Shown here: positions 26,586 to 36,563 of the stretch, in pieces
Numbering within the stretch: the stretch's first letter is position 1
Layout: every line of letters starts with the position of its first letter
Source: Castellaniella sp.
GTDB taxonomy: Bacteria; Pseudomonadota; Gammaproteobacteria; Burkholderiales; Burkholderiaceae_B
NCBI RefSeq assembly: GCF_004321985.1
Contig: NZ_SCQN01000016.1
Span: 1 to 45,313, forward strand
Reading direction: 5' to 3'
DNA: 45,313 nt
Made by a program: the position numbers and the translations under genes
The notes under the pieces: generated by a model
Told to the model about the DNA's origin: nothing
The model's database searches: none
What the model saw: the letters and a program-made list of their open reading frames with translations, nothing else

Positions 26586-28851
26586 CGACGACGCCCTCGC
26601 GGATGCAGTCCACGTAGTAATGGCGCTGACCATTGTCATCGGTATCGTAGGCCAGACCGTGCACGTCCGTCTCAAACCCGGGGAACTGGTGATTGAATTC
26701 CTGGGTGAACTTCAGATAATCAACGATGTCGCGATTGAAGCGTTCGCCCGGAATCAGCAGCGGGATGCCCGGCGGATAGGGCGTGAGCAGCACACCGGTC
26801 ACACGGCCCTCCAGGTCGGCTACCTGGATGCGCTCGACCTCGCGGTGCGCCATGCGTGCGTAGGCGTCCGCCGGGCGCATCGCCGGTTCCATGTCGCTGA
26901 GATATACCCGGGTAGTCAGGCGCGCAAAGTCATAGCGTCGGTACGCCTCGTGGATTTGCTGGCACAGGTCGCGCAGCCCCAAGTGTTCATAGCGTTTGTG
27001 CGCCTTGGCGAATTCGGGCAGCACGCGCCACAGGGGCTGATTGCGGTCGTATTCGTCCTTGAACTGCTGCAGCGCGGCCAGCAGCGTGTTCCAGCGGCCC
27101 TTGGTGATGCCGATGGTGAACAGGATGAAGAATGAATACAGGCCGGTCTTCTCGACCACCACGCCGTGTTCCACCAGATAACGCGAAACCAGCGCCGCCG
27201 GGATGCCGCTGTCGGCAAAAGTACCGGAGATATCCAGTCCAGGCGTGACCACCGTGCACTTGATGGGGTCCAGCATGTTGAAGCCTTCGGCCAGATCGCC
27301 GAAGCCGTGCCACTCGTCTCCAGACTCCAGCACCCAGTCCTCGCGGTTGCCGATGCCCTCTGCGGGCAGGCGGTTCGGGCCCCAGACCTTGAACCACCAG
27401 TCGGTGCGGCCATATTCGGATTCGACCTTGCGCATGGCGCGGCGGAAATCCATGGCTTCGCGGATGGACTCTTCCACCAGCGCGGTGCCCCCCGGCGGCT
27501 CCATCATGGCGGCGGCGACATCGCAGGACGCAATGATGGCGTATTGCGGCGAGGTCGACGTGTGCATGAGGAACGCTTCATTGAACAGGTTGCGGTCCAG
27601 CTTGCGCGTCTCGGAATCCTGAACCACGATCTGCGACGCCTGCGAGAGCCCAGCCAGCAGCTTGTGCGTGGAGTGCGTGGCGAAGATCATCGTGTCCTTG
27701 CTGCGCGGGCGGTTGGGCCCGATCGCGTGCATGTCCTCGTAGAACTCGTGAAAGGCGGCATGCGGCAGCCAGGCTTCGTCAAAGTGCAGGGTGTCGATGT
27801 AGGAACCCAGCTTTTCCTTGATCATTTCCACGTTGTAGATGACGCCGTCATAGGTGCTTTGCGTCAGCGACAGGATGCGCGGCCGCTTGTTCACCGCCAC
27901 TCGCGCAAAGGGATTGGCCTCGATCTTGCGCTGGATGTTTTCCGGATCGAATTCCTCCAGCGGAATCGGCCCGATGATGCCCAGGTGATTGCGGGTCGGG
28001 CGCAGGAACACCGGGATGGCGCCGGTCATGGTGATGGCGTGGAGGATGGACTTGTGGCAATTGCGGTCCACCACCACCACGTCGCCCGCCGCGACATTGG
28101 CATGCCAGACGATCTTGTTCGACGTGGATGTGCCGTTGGTCACGAAAAAGCAGTGATCCGCATGGAAGATACGCGCCGCGTTCTTTTCTGATTCAGCCAC
28201 CGGCCCGGTATGGTCCAGGAGCTGTCCGAGTTCATCCACGGCGTTGCAGACGTCAGCGCGCAGCATGTTCTCGCCGAAGAACTGGTGGAACATCTGGCCC
28301 ACGGGGCTCTTCAGAAACGCGACCCCGCCCGAATGTCCAGGACAGTGCCAGGAATACGAGCCATCCGAGGCATACTCCAGCAGTTCACGGAAGAACGGCG
28401 GCGCCAGGCTGTCCAGGTAGGCACGCGCCTCGCGGATGATGTGGCGCGCGACGAACTCTGGCGTGTCCTCGAACATGTGGATGAAGCCGTGGAGCTCGCG
28501 CAGGATGTCGTTCGGGATGTGCTGAGAGGTCCGCGTCTCGCCATACAGGTAGATGGGGATGTCTTCGTTGCGAAAGCGCAGCTCGCCGATGAAGGCGCGC
28601 AGGTTCTTGATCGCGTTGGCGACGTCTTCCGGCGAGTCCTCGTCGAATTCCTCGTCATCGATGGACAGGATGAACGCGCTGGCACGGCTCTGCTGCTGCG
28701 CGAAGGAGCTGAGGTCACCATAGCTGGTGACTCCCAGGACTTCGGCGCCCTCGGCCTCGATGGCCGAAGCCAGGGCACGGATGCCGAAGCCGGAGGTGTT
28801 TTCGGCGCGATAGTCTTCGTCAATGATGACGATCGGAAAACGAAATTTCAT
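26578..28851 (-). CDS. PLP-dependent Orn/Lys/Arg decarboxylase (AdiA/LdcC superfamily)
   Basis: This 757-residue fold-type-I basic amino-acid decarboxylase has the N-terminal wing domain (MKFRFPIVIIDEDYRAEN), then WHCPGHSGGVAFLKSPVG, TSTSNKIV, DRNCHKSILHAI, DEAWLPHAAFHEFY, and the PLP lysine in THSTHKLLAGLSQAS. The length and C-terminus (PYPPGIPLLIPGERF, FPGFETDVHGL) are closer to E. coli arginine decarboxylase AdiA (755 residues, as I recall) than to shorter lysine or ornithine enzymes, but specificity cannot be settled by eye. The start at 28851 begins the conserved wing domain. It lies about 105 nt after dcd on the same strand, with a possible -10 (TATAAG) in that gap, and overlaps the CoA-transferase gene by 8 nt. 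Confidence 0.92.
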   Translation of the reverse strand: MKFRFPIVIIDEDYRAENTSGFGIRALASAIEAEGAEVLGVTSYGDLSSFAQQQSRASAFILSIDDEEFDEDSPEDVANAIKNLRAFIGELRFRNEDIPIYLYGETRTSQHIPNDILRELHGFIHMFEDTPEFVARHIIREARAYLDSLAPPFFRELLEYASDGSYSWHCPGHSGGVAFLKSPVGQMFHQFFGENMLRADVCNAVDELGQLLDHTGPVAESEKNAARIFHADHCFFVTNGTSTSNKIVWHANVAAGDVVVVDRNCHKSILHAITMTGAIPVFLRPTRNHLGIIGPIPLEEFDPENIQRKIEANPFARVAVNKRPRILSLTQSTYDGVIYNVEMIKEKLGSYIDTLHFDEAWLPHAAFHEFYEDMHAIGPNRPRSKDTMIFATHSTHKLLAGLSQASQIVVQDSETRKLDRNLFNEAFLMHTSTSPQYAIIASCDVAAAMMEPPGGTALVEESIREAMDFRRAMRKVESEYGRTDWWFKVWGPNRLPAEGIGNREDWVLESGDEWHGFGDLAEGFNMLDPIKCTVVTPGLDISGTFADSGIPAALVSRYLVEHGVVVEKTGLYSFFILFTIGITKGRWNTLLAALQQFKDEYDRNQPLWRVLPEFAKAHKRYEHLGLRDLCQQIHEAYRRYDFARLTTRVYLSDMEPAMRPADAYARMAHREVERIQVADLEGRVTGVLLTPYPPGIPLLIPGERFNRDIVDYLKFTQEFNHQFPGFETDVHGLAYDTDDNGQRHYYVDCIREGVVDA

Positions 28852-28956
28852 TGCAATGACCCCAAAAGAGAAGGTCGGCATGGACCGCAGCCCGGCCATG
28901 CGAATGACTTATATCCCGCCCGGTTTCCCCAGGCGCGGCGCTCTGTCTGACGAGTG

Positions 28957-29520
28957 TCAGGTTCGCGGCAAGGTAACCCCGCGCTGCCCCTGGTACTTAC
29001 CACCCCGGTCCGCGTACGAAGTCTCGCAGACCTCGTCGCCTTCGAAGAACAGCATCTGGGCACAGCCTTCGCCAGAATAGATCTTCGCCGGCAGCGGCGT
29101 AGTGTTGGAAAACTCCAGCGTGACATGGCCTTCCCATTCGGGTTCCAGCGGCGTGACGTTGACGATGATGCCGCAGCGCGCATAGGTGCTCTTGCCCAAG
29201 CACACCGTCAGGATGGAACGTGGAATGCGGAAGTATTCCACCGTGCGCGCCAAAGCGAACGAATTCGGCGGAATGATACAGACATCGCCGTGAAAATCCA
29301 CAAAAGATTTCTCGTCGAACGCCTTGGGGTCGACGATCGTGGAATTGATGTTGGTGAAGATCTTGTATTCGTTGGCGCAACGCACATCGTAGCCATAGCT
29401 GCTGGTGCCGTAACTGACGATGCGCTGGCCGTTCACGGAGCGTACCTGGCCCGGCTCGAAAGGTTCAATCATGCCCGCAGCAGCAGCGCGGCGGATCCAG
29501 CGATCGTTCTTGATGCTCAT
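28957..29520 (-). CDS. dcd: dCTP deaminase
   Basis: This 187-residue homotrimeric enzyme converts dCTP to dUTP, feeding dTMP synthesis. Marks are [82 protein letters not shown] (catalytic Arg and Glu) and [10 protein letters not shown]. The start at 29520 is the normal one for the family. It lies between tamB and the decarboxylase on one strand. Confidence 0.97.
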   Translation of the reverse strand: MSIKNDRWIRRAAAAGMIEPFEPGQVRSVNGQRIVSYGTSSYGYDVRCANEYKIFTNINSTIVDPKAFDEKSFVDFHGDVCIIPPNSFALARTVEYFRIPRSILTVCLGKSTYARCGIIVNVTPLEPEWEGHVTLEFSNTTPLPAKIYSGEGCAQMLFFEGDEVCETSYADRGGKYQGQRGVTLPRT

Positions 29521-29593
29521 GGAGCCTCTCTGTGGAATTTTGGAAATCTTCTGAACCGGTCGCCGCGCCTGCTTTCCGCCGGATCTGCTCAGT

Positions 29594-29616
29594 GAATTCT
29601 CAGGTATTTTAGTCAA
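29594..29616 (-). promoter_or_regulatory. Candidate promoter element upstream of dcd
   Basis: On the minus strand TTGACT at 29616-29611 is a near-consensus -35, followed by AAAATACCTGAGAATTC. No good -10 follows at 17 nt. The block also resembles the left half of an IscR type-1 binding site, but the right half is not standard. Confidence 0.3.
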
Positions 29617-29653
29617 GATCCCGTGCTGGCGCCGAGGCGTTCGCGCGCAGCTG

Positions 29654-32600
29654 TCAATCCATGGAAAACCAGCGGTAGACCAGGGCCAGCCCGCTGACCG
29701 TCCCCACTGTGACCTCGGCCTGCAGCCGGCGCAGGACCCGGTAGCTCAGGCGGGCAACGGTCCCGGTCTGCGCCAGGGACTGCTCCAGGCTGATCTTCAG
29801 GTTGTCGGTCAACGTCTTGCTGGCCAAGGCAAACTTCCGTTCGGCAAGACTCGCACCCGTATCCAGATCCGTGACCACGCTCTGCGCAGGCAATACGCTG
29901 CCGGTGCTCCCCAGTGTTCCCGACCGGATGCTCAGTTCATCCAGACCGAAGCGCTTGTAGAACGGTTCACCGCCCGACAAGAACGAACTGCCCACCGTGA
30001 ACAACAGCGACATGTCGCCACCCCCGCCCTGGTCCGGGCCGTGTCCCAACAGCAGCCACGTGAGCTTTTCAGTTTCACTGACGTCGGGGTGCGACACCAG
30101 GTCGATGCGCGGGCGGCGGGCCGTGCCGGCCACCCGCACACCGGCCTGCACTGCCACATCGGTGCGCAGAGCCTCGATCGACAACACCGGGTTGGCAATA
30201 TCGCCTTGGAAGGTCACGGTCCCGCGCCGCAACTGCAGATGCTGGCCGTACACATCGATAGACCCGCCGCGCGTGCGCAGGGCGCCCAGCGCCGTCAGCT
30301 TGCCCTGTCGCATACGCAGATCCACACTGCCCACAAGGCCCGAGTTCACGCCGTAGCCGGTCAGATAGAAGCGCGGCCCCAGATCCACGGTCAGATCCAC
30401 TGACAGATCCAGCGGGGTGGCGGGCGCCGGCGCGACCGGTTTGCCAGGCTGCAGGATCACGACATCGCCATCCAGGGACGGGATATTGTTCAGCATGTCC
30501 AGATCGAACCAGCCGGCATCAGCGACGATCTTGCCGCCCACGCGGATCTCCGGCAAACCGGCCTGCACGGAAACATCGCCGCTCACCATGGCATAGCGGT
30601 CGGCCCGTTGCAGGATGGGATAACGCCGGAAGGCAATCTGCACCTGCCCCTGCTGCTGATACAGGTCCCAATCCCCCGATACATCCAGGCTCCCGTTCTG
30701 TGCGTCCGGATTCTCGGAAATCCAGGTAGCGGTGCGCCATTCCTTGGGCGTGACGCGGCGCACTGCGGGGAAGCGCAGATGATCCAGCACAATGCGCGTG
30801 CCCGCCAGATGCGCCTGCAAGGTCCCGTCCAGCAACCGGATTCCCTGGTCCACGCTAAGAATGCGCAGACTCTGCGCCTGCACCGGTCCCGAGAACGTCC
30901 AGCGACCGTCAGCCTGGCTCTGTCCACGCACGTCGGCATGCACCGTACCGCCAATCTCCAGGGCCCCACCCACCAGCAGATTCACCCAGGCCAGATCGTC
31001 CGAGTCCGCTTCCACGCGAACATGTTTCACATCCTTCGGATGCAGCACAATGCCGCCGCCCGGCAACGCATGCACCGGCGTGTCAGCCTGCACCCGCAAG
31101 CTGCCCATCTTGTCGGTACGGATCTGCAGATCGGCGCGGGCCACGCTGGTGCCCTGGCGCGCGGGACGGATGGTCAGATCCAGGCTCGCGGTCTGCAGTC
31201 CCAGGGTGATGGGCACGTCGCCCGGAACGATCAGGTCTCCACCCGTACGGGTGAAATGAATGTCGCCGCTCAGGGCCCCCTTGAATCCCAGGTTCCACGT
31301 CAGTCTGGTCTCCAGACGGCTGCGGCGGGCCCGGTCGGACAGCGCCGTATGCACGCCGCCCGTCTGAACGCCGCCTCGTTCAAGCCACGACTGAATCTTC
31401 AGAATACGCTCGGGCGTGATAACCAATGGCTCGATCTGCCCGCGTGTCGCCCATTGCCCGGCGGAGCCGCTGGATGCCTGGTGCTGGAGCTGCAGCAGTT
31501 CCTGCCCGTCCAGCGCCACATCCAGCACCGCACGCCCGACAGTCCAGGCGCCCGAATCCGTGACGGACACGGGCACGGCCACGCGGCTGCGAACAGCCAG
31601 GCCGGCGTGCTGCAACTGCAGCGTGGAGACCTGCCCCTGCCAGCCGCGGCCCTCCGTCCAGCCGCCAACCATCGCCACATCGGCCGACAGCGGAGCCCGG
31701 CCGAGCACGCCTTCCTGGGGATTGTCCGGCACCAGCCGCAACTTCAGCTCGCTGCGCTGGTGCGCAAGCGATCCGTCGCCAGTCAGGCCGACCGAACCAC
31801 CGCCGGACAGACCAGGCCAAGCGGCCTTCAGACTCGGAACCTGGGCCTGCAATGACAGGCGGCTGGCGGTCTCGGCCACATCGCCGCGCGCCTCCAGATG
31901 GTTCGGCCCCAAGGTCAGCATCACATCCAGTCCGGTGAGCACCAGTCCGCGCGGATTCCACGGACCAGTCGCCCCCAGGTCCAGCAGGACCCCCTGGACG
32001 CGCCTCAGGTGCGCAACCTTGACGTGCCCCGACATCGGCGTGCCGTTCCAGCGATTGGGGCCATCCAGCTCGAGCCGGAGGGCAAGATCATCAATCTGCT
32101 GCGCGGCTGTCAGATGCACCTGAGCATCACCTTTCAGATTCAGCACGGTGGATCCCAACTCTTTGGGCAGCCAGGGATTCAACCGCAACTGGCGCGCTGA
32201 CCACTGCGTCTGAACCATGCGTGACCCATCGGCGGCCGGCGCCTGCGGCAACACAGTCAACTGCAAGGCTGTCTCACCGGGCAGGGTCAGAGCCAGACGC
32301 GTCTGACCCAGAGGGAACGCCCGTCCCGGAGTGACGCGGGCATCCGCCTCGAGCCGCGCGCCCTGTCCGTCACCACCAGCCTGCACACGAAAGTCGTCGA
32401 CGGTGCCGCTCACTTGGGCCCGCAAGCGGACCGGGCATGCCGGACCGGACTTCTCCGGCTCGCTGCGCAGCACGTTCCGAAGGCAGAAGGGCGAATCCGG
32501 GCCATCCGCAAGGGCGGAGGCCCGCAGATCCAGATCAAACGGCCAGGGCGCGGCCAACGCGTGCAGCACCCCACGGCCCGACAGGCTCACCTGCGAGTCT

Positions 32601-33172
32601 TTACCGGACCCCTGCAACTGTGTCAGCACCACTGTTGCACCCGACCGATCCAGGGTCAGCGCCGCAGACACCGAGCCGACTGCCACGGGCAAGGGCCGAC
32701 CATCGACGGTCAGGTCCAGACCATCAGCCAGCGCCAGCCGGTCCACCTGGACGTTCACCGGCAAGGCCGGTATGTGCAAGGGGCCTTCCGATGGCTTGGC
32801 CGGATTCGTCGTCACGACGACATCGGCACGCATGGCGGAAAGGTCGGTCACATGGAGCCGGCGATCCCGCAATTCCCGCCACAGGACGGCCAGGTGCAAA
32901 CCGGTGAGGCGGACCTCCGCTTCCGGCAGCCCGATCGACAGATCCTGTACCGACAAGCCATCGGCGAGCGTTCCCTGAACCCCGTGGACCTGTCCATCCA
33001 TCTGGGCCACGACCGTGCGCAGCAGCCAGCGGGTCCCGGCCTGGCTGGAGACGCACCACCAGGCGAATCCAGACACCAGCAGCAGCGCCAACACCAGCGG
33101 CGGCAACCCCCACAAGGCCAGCAACCGCAACCCGCGCGCAAACGGACGCAACAAACGCAGCGGCCCCTTCAA
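29654..33172 (-). CDS. tamB: TamB, translocation and assembly module inner-membrane/periplasmic subunit
   Basis: This 1172-residue protein spans the periplasm and is thought to help insert outer membrane proteins and carry phospholipids with TamA. It has one N-terminal membrane helix ([20 protein letters not shown]), then a very long beta-groove region of repeated short strands, and the C-terminal DUF490 domain (about the last 350 residues: [44 protein letters not shown], and the terminal RWFSMD). The most likely start is TTG at 33172, which overlaps the tamA stop as TTGA, with GGGGAT 8 nt upstream; no ATG fits as well. Length is close to E. coli TamB. Confidence 0.93.
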   Translation of the reverse strand: MKGPLRLLRPFARGLRLLALWGLPPLVLALLLVSGFAWWCVSSQAGTRWLLRTVVAQMDGQVHGVQGTLADGLSVQDLSIGLPEAEVRLTGLHLAVLWRELRDRRLHVTDLSAMRADVVVTTNPAKPSEGPLHIPALPVNVQVDRLALADGLDLTVDGRPLPVAVGSVSAALTLDRSGATVVLTQLQGSGKDSQVSLSGRGVLHALAAPWPFDLDLRASALADGPDSPFCLRNVLRSEPEKSGPACPVRLRAQVSGTVDDFRVQAGGDGQGARLEADARVTPGRAFPLGQTRLALTLPGETALQLTVLPQAPAADGSRMVQTQWSARQLRLNPWLPKELGSTVLNLKGDAQVHLTAAQQIDDLALRLELDGPNRWNGTPMSGHVKVAHLRRVQGVLLDLGATGPWNPRGLVLTGLDVMLTLGPNHLEARGDVAETASRLSLQAQVPSLKAAWPGLSGGGSVGLTGDGSLAHQRSELKLRLVPDNPQEGVLGRAPLSADVAMVGGWTEGRGWQGQVSTLQLQHAGLAVRSRVAVPVSVTDSGAWTVGRAVLDVALDGQELLQLQHQASSGSAGQWATRGQIEPLVITPERILKIQSWLERGGVQTGGVHTALSDRARRSRLETRLTWNLGFKGALSGDIHFTRTGGDLIVPGDVPITLGLQTASLDLTIRPARQGTSVARADLQIRTDKMGSLRVQADTPVHALPGGGIVLHPKDVKHVRVEADSDDLAWVNLLVGGALEIGGTVHADVRGQSQADGRWTFSGPVQAQSLRILSVDQGIRLLDGTLQAHLAGTRIVLDHLRFPAVRRVTPKEWRTATWISENPDAQNGSLDVSGDWDLYQQQGQVQIAFRRYPILQRADRYAMVSGDVSVQAGLPEIRVGGKIVADAGWFDLDMLNNIPSLDGDVVILQPGKPVAPAPATPLDLSVDLTVDLGPRFYLTGYGVNSGLVGSVDLRMRQGKLTALGALRTRGGSIDVYGQHLQLRRGTVTFQGDIANPVLSIEALRTDVAVQAGVRVAGTARRPRIDLVSHPDVSETEKLTWLLLGHGPDQGGGGDMSLLFTVGSSFLSGGEPFYKRFGLDELSIRSGTLGSTGSVLPAQSVVTDLDTGASLAERKFALASKTLTDNLKISLEQSLAQTGTVARLSYRVLRRLQAEVTVGTVSGLALVYRWFSMD

Positions 33173-35031
33173 AACGCGATCCCCAGGGAGAACTGCAGCC
33201 GCAGACGCTGGTCCTTCTGCGCCCAGGCCAGATCCACGAAGAACGGCCCGGCTGGCGTGCGTACAGCAAGGCCGGCACCGTATCCCAGATGCCATTTGAA
33301 CTGCCGGAAGGATTCAGCCGCGTCGCCTGCATCCACAAACAGATTGGCCCCGAGGACATCCGTGAAGTAATGCGTGTATTCGATGCTGGCAACGCCCAGC
33401 GCCGGTGCACCCACGATTGCATCGCCGCGCTGCAGACCGATGCTCTGGTAGCGATAACCCCGGATGGTGCGCGCACCGCCAGTGCGCCATGCAAAGTCCT
33501 GAGGCAGCCGGTCGGTCTGCGACCAGACCTTGCCAATCTCGCCGCGCATGGTCAGCACGTCGCGGTCCCCGATCGGCCACCATTTCTGCAGGCGCAGGCT
33601 GCTGCGGTAAAAGGGCTTGCCGTCATCCAGCGTCGTGCCCACGCCCGCTCCGAATTCGACGAGATTCCCCTCGCGAGGATCGTATTTGCTATTCACGTCC
33701 CGGCGCAGCCATTGCCAGGTGCCCACCAGACTGGGCACCTCGTAGTGATCCGCCCCCGCAATCCGGGTCTTGTCGTAGGTGACCTGGGCTCCCCAGCGGA
33801 CTTCGTATTCCACGCGGCTGTCACCAGCAGCCTTGCGCTCCTGGCTGCGCTTCCAGCCAATGCCCGTGCGGCTGTTTTCCAGGCCCTGGATGTCCGAATG
33901 GTCATACAGCAGGCCGAAGCTGTCCTGATAGCCACCGCTCGTCGGTGGCAGGTGCACGTCGAAGAAAGCACGCTGCTGGTCTTTGTCCACGCCCGCCCCC
34001 GTCTCGATCCAGATCGGCAGCCCGGCGACGACGTTCTGGCGGTAGAGGCCCTCGACCCGCACGCCATGATCGCTGTCCGCCCCTAGCGAACCGCTGAAGT
34101 AGCGGGCGGGCGCCTCCGTCACCTGAACCCTGACCGGGACCGTCACCGGGGCATCCTCCTGCCGCGCTCCGCCAGATTGCGCCAACCCGGCATCGGCACG
34201 AGCCGCAGCCCGGGTTTCGGAAGATCCGCCAGCCGCTCCACCCGCCGGCTGCGTGGTGCCGTCATCCAGCGTGACGAACGCCCCGCGGAAAAAGATGGTG
34301 GACTGCAATGCCTGCTGCCAGTCCTCGAGCTGCTTCCTGTCGTAGGGATCGCCCGGATCGTAGCGGACATAGCGCCGGATCAGCGATTCCGGTACACGCT
34401 TCAGGCCGATGACCTCCAGTTTCCCCAGGCGCACGGGCGGGCCGCTGTTCACTTCGACCTGAAGGTTCGCCCGAGCTTGGACCGGATCCACTTCGGCAAG
34501 CGTCTTGTCGGCGCGAGCAAAGTAAAAGTCCTGCGCCGTCACCTCGTCGAGCAGATCGGACTTGGCCTTGCTCCAGTCGTCATTGATGAACGGCATGCCC
34601 GGCTTGAGCAGCCACTGCTGTCGAAGCCACTCGCGGCGCGAGGCATAGGCATCGCCCGCAATCGCACCGCTGAATGACAGGCCAAATTGCCGGACCTGGG
34701 TACGTTCCCCTGGGTCGATGGTGATGTCCCAGAACTCACCCTTGCCCGCCTCTCCCGGGGAAACGTCCAGCGTGACCTTGCCTGCAAAATACCCCTGGGT
34801 GCGTAGGGCGGCCAGAGCCGCATCCTGAGCTCGGCGCCGCAGCCGCAAAACCTCGTGCACATCCTGATCTTGAGTCAGGCGCGTGATGGCGCCCACCGCC
34901 TTGGTAATGTCCTGTAGCACCTTGGGGGGCGCACCCCCAGGGTCGATGATCACCTGGGGAGGCACCGCCCGCGCCGACTGCGTCATGAAGATGGCAACGC
35001 AGCACAGAACGGCGGTACTTCCCCAATGCAT
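33169..35031 (-). CDS. tamA: TamA, outer membrane Omp85-family subunit
   Basis: This 620-residue outer-membrane protein is the partner of TamB. A signal peptide (STAVLCCVAIFMTQSARA) leads to POTRA domains (about 30-260; FAGKVTLDVSPGE, VRLGKLEVIGLKRVPESLIRRYV) and a 16-strand barrel. The late barrel motif GGARTIRGYRYQSIG is the conserved RGY lid-lock of Omp85 proteins, and the chain ends in Phe (LGIAF) as needed for BAM recognition. An insertion rich in Ala, Gly and Gln (about residues 262-295) lies between the last POTRA and the barrel. The start codon shares one base with the mrp stop (TGATG), and the stop overlaps the tamB start. Confidence 0.94.
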   Translation of the reverse strand: MHWGSTAVLCCVAIFMTQSARAVPPQVIIDPGGAPPKVLQDITKAVGAITRLTQDQDVHEVLRLRRRAQDAALAALRTQGYFAGKVTLDVSPGEAGKGEFWDITIDPGERTQVRQFGLSFSGAIAGDAYASRREWLRQQWLLKPGMPFINDDWSKAKSDLLDEVTAQDFYFARADKTLAEVDPVQARANLQVEVNSGPPVRLGKLEVIGLKRVPESLIRRYVRYDPGDPYDRKQLEDWQQALQSTIFFRGAFVTLDDGTTQPAGGAAGGSSETRAAARADAGLAQSGGARQEDAPVTVPVRVQVTEAPARYFSGSLGADSDHGVRVEGLYRQNVVAGLPIWIETGAGVDKDQQRAFFDVHLPPTSGGYQDSFGLLYDHSDIQGLENSRTGIGWKRSQERKAAGDSRVEYEVRWGAQVTYDKTRIAGADHYEVPSLVGTWQWLRRDVNSKYDPREGNLVEFGAGVGTTLDDGKPFYRSSLRLQKWWPIGDRDVLTMRGEIGKVWSQTDRLPQDFAWRTGGARTIRGYRYQSIGLQRGDAIVGAPALGVASIEYTHYFTDVLGANLFVDAGDAAESFRQFKWHLGYGAGLAVRTPAGPFFVDLAWAQKDQRLRLQFSLGIAF

Positions 35032-36116
35032 CAGGACTTTCGGGCTACGACTCGCGGCTTTGCGCCGGAGTCGTCCAGCGGTTGGCCCGCGACGTGAATG
35101 GCAAGCTGGTGGGCGATCTCGTGATAGAGCTGCGCGGCCTTTCCGTCGGGGGACGCCACCACGCTGGGCCGCCCGGAATCAGTTTCCTCGCGGATGTCGA
35201 GTTGCAAGGGCAGCGCCCCCAGATAAGGCAAATGATAATTGGCTGCCAGATGCCGGCCACCGTCCTGCCCGAAAATAGGTTCGACATGCCCGCAATTCGA
35301 GCATATGTGCACCGACATGTTTTCAACGATCCCCAACACCGGGACATCCACCTTCTGGAACATGATGAGACCCTTGCGGGCATCGGCGAGCGCCAAGTCC
35401 TGGGGAGTGGTCACGATCACCGCCCCCGTCAGGGGAACCTTCTGCGCCATCGTCAAGGCAATATCGCCGGTTCCCGGCGGCATGTCCACTATCAGATAGT
35501 CCAAATCGTTCCAATTCGTAAGTGAAAGCAACTGAGTGAGAGCCTGGGTGACCATGGGACCGCGCCAGATCGCGGGCCCATCGTCATCCATCAGGAAACC
35601 GATGGAATTGGCCTGCAGGCCATGCCCGATCAGGGGCTCCATGCTCTTGCCGTCCGAGCTCTTGGGCTTGCCGGAAAGCCCCAGCATGATGGGTACACTC
35701 GGCCCGTAGATGTCCGCATCCAGCAGCCCTACGCGAGCGCCCTGGGCCTGCAGCGCCAGAGCCAGATTCACAGCGGTGGTGCTCTTGCCGACCCCGCCCT
35801 TGCCGGAAGCCACCGCAATGATGTTGCGCACGGTGTCGAGCGCGCGCAGGCCGCGCTGCACGGCATGGGTACGGACCTTCATCTGCACATCCAGCTTCCC
35901 GAGGCGCTGACCCGCCGCCTGCATTGCAGCCTCGATGGCCGCACGCAAGGCCTGGCTGCCATTGAATATGGGGTAGCCCAGGGTTACAGTGATACTGAAA
36001 GCGTCGCCTTCGGCAGCGACCTGCAATTCAGGCTCGGTGACGGATAGCGTCTTGTGCGTTTCGGGGTCGACCACGCGGGACAAAACCGCGCGGACATCCT
36101 GGACAGTGGCAGTCAT
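35031..36116 (-). CDS. apbC: Mrp/ApbC iron-sulfur carrier ATPase
   Basis: This 361-residue cytoplasmic P-loop protein binds and delivers Fe-S clusters. An N-terminal MIP18/DUF59 domain (about 1-80, VVDPETHKTL) precedes the deviant Walker A GKGGVGKSTTAVNLA, LLDADIYGPSVP, MPPGTGDIALT, and the cluster-binding CSNC in HICSNCGHVEPIFG. The gene is divergent from metG, a pairing also found in E. coli. Its last base is shared with the tamA start, so a Fe-S carrier and an outer-membrane assembly factor are coupled. Confidence 0.95.
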   Translation of the reverse strand: MTATVQDVRAVLSRVVDPETHKTLSVTEPELQVAAEGDAFSITVTLGYPIFNGSQALRAAIEAAMQAAGQRLGKLDVQMKVRTHAVQRGLRALDTVRNIIAVASGKGGVGKSTTAVNLALALQAQGARVGLLDADIYGPSVPIMLGLSGKPKSSDGKSMEPLIGHGLQANSIGFLMDDDGPAIWRGPMVTQALTQLLSLTNWNDLDYLIVDMPPGTGDIALTMAQKVPLTGAVIVTTPQDLALADARKGLIMFQKVDVPVLGIVENMSVHICSNCGHVEPIFGQDGGRHLAANYHLPYLGALPLQLDIREETDSGRPSVVASPDGKAAQLYHEIAHQLAIHVAGQPLDDSGAKPRVVARKS

Positions 36117-36254
36117 ATCGGATCCGGATGAAATCGTTCGAAACCGAAAGCATAGCGGATCGCTCTGGAAATCGACGGATTGACCCCGATATGGACATCA
36201 GATCGCCTCGGTCCGCCCCCGCAACGCCCGATTTTCAACGGCAAGGAGAGCCAC

Positions 36255-36530
36255 ATGAACATCATTCAACAAACTCTGCGCGCCGCCCTGTTCCTGATTC
36301 TCGCCTTCTTCGGCGTGATCATGGCCCTGATTTTCATGACCTCGACGGCGCTGGCCATCGGGGTGCTGTACATCGTGGCGCGTCTACAAGGGCGGCCCTT
36401 TGGCGTGAAGGCTTACTGGGACGAGCGGCGCAGGCCAAACATGCCGGGGCACAGGAGCGCCTGGTCGCGCCAGGCAGCCAGCCGGCGCGAGCATGACGTG
36501 GTGGACATCGAAATGCGCGAAATCCCCTAG
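36255..36530 (+). CDS. Small membrane protein upstream of metG
   Basis: This 91-residue protein has one or two hydrophobic segments (AALFLILAFFGVIMALIF and TALAIGVLYIVA), followed by a basic, hydrophilic tail ending HDVVDIEMREIP. I do not recognise a named family. An AAGGAG site sits 7 nt before the ATG, so it is very probably translated. It lies between the divergent mrp gene and metG, and its stop codon is part of a terminator-like hairpin. Membrane location is predicted; function is unknown. Confidence 0.75.
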   Translation: MNIIQQTLRAALFLILAFFGVIMALIFMTSTALAIGVLYIVARLQGRPFGVKAYWDERRRPNMPGHRSAWSRQAASRREHDVVDIEMREIP

Positions 36531-36543
36531 AATAGGGGTTTTT
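36524..36543 (+). terminator. Hairpin plus T-run between the small membrane protein and metG
   Basis: CCCCTA-GAA-TAGGGG (36524-36538) is a perfect 6-bp stem followed by TTTTT. It overlaps the stop codon of the upstream gene and ends 20 nt before the metG ATG. The loop region also reads TAGAAT (36528-36533), a good -10 match, so the site may serve as the metG promoter as well. Confidence 0.7.
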
Positions 36544-36563
36544 GCCAGTTCGATTCTGTCCCC

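Noticed and set aside
25137-26696. Long plus-strand open frame over the riboswitch and CoA-transferase
   Set aside because: Antisense shadow of the CaiB/BaiF gene, with no motif; the minus-strand gene and riboswitch explain the region.
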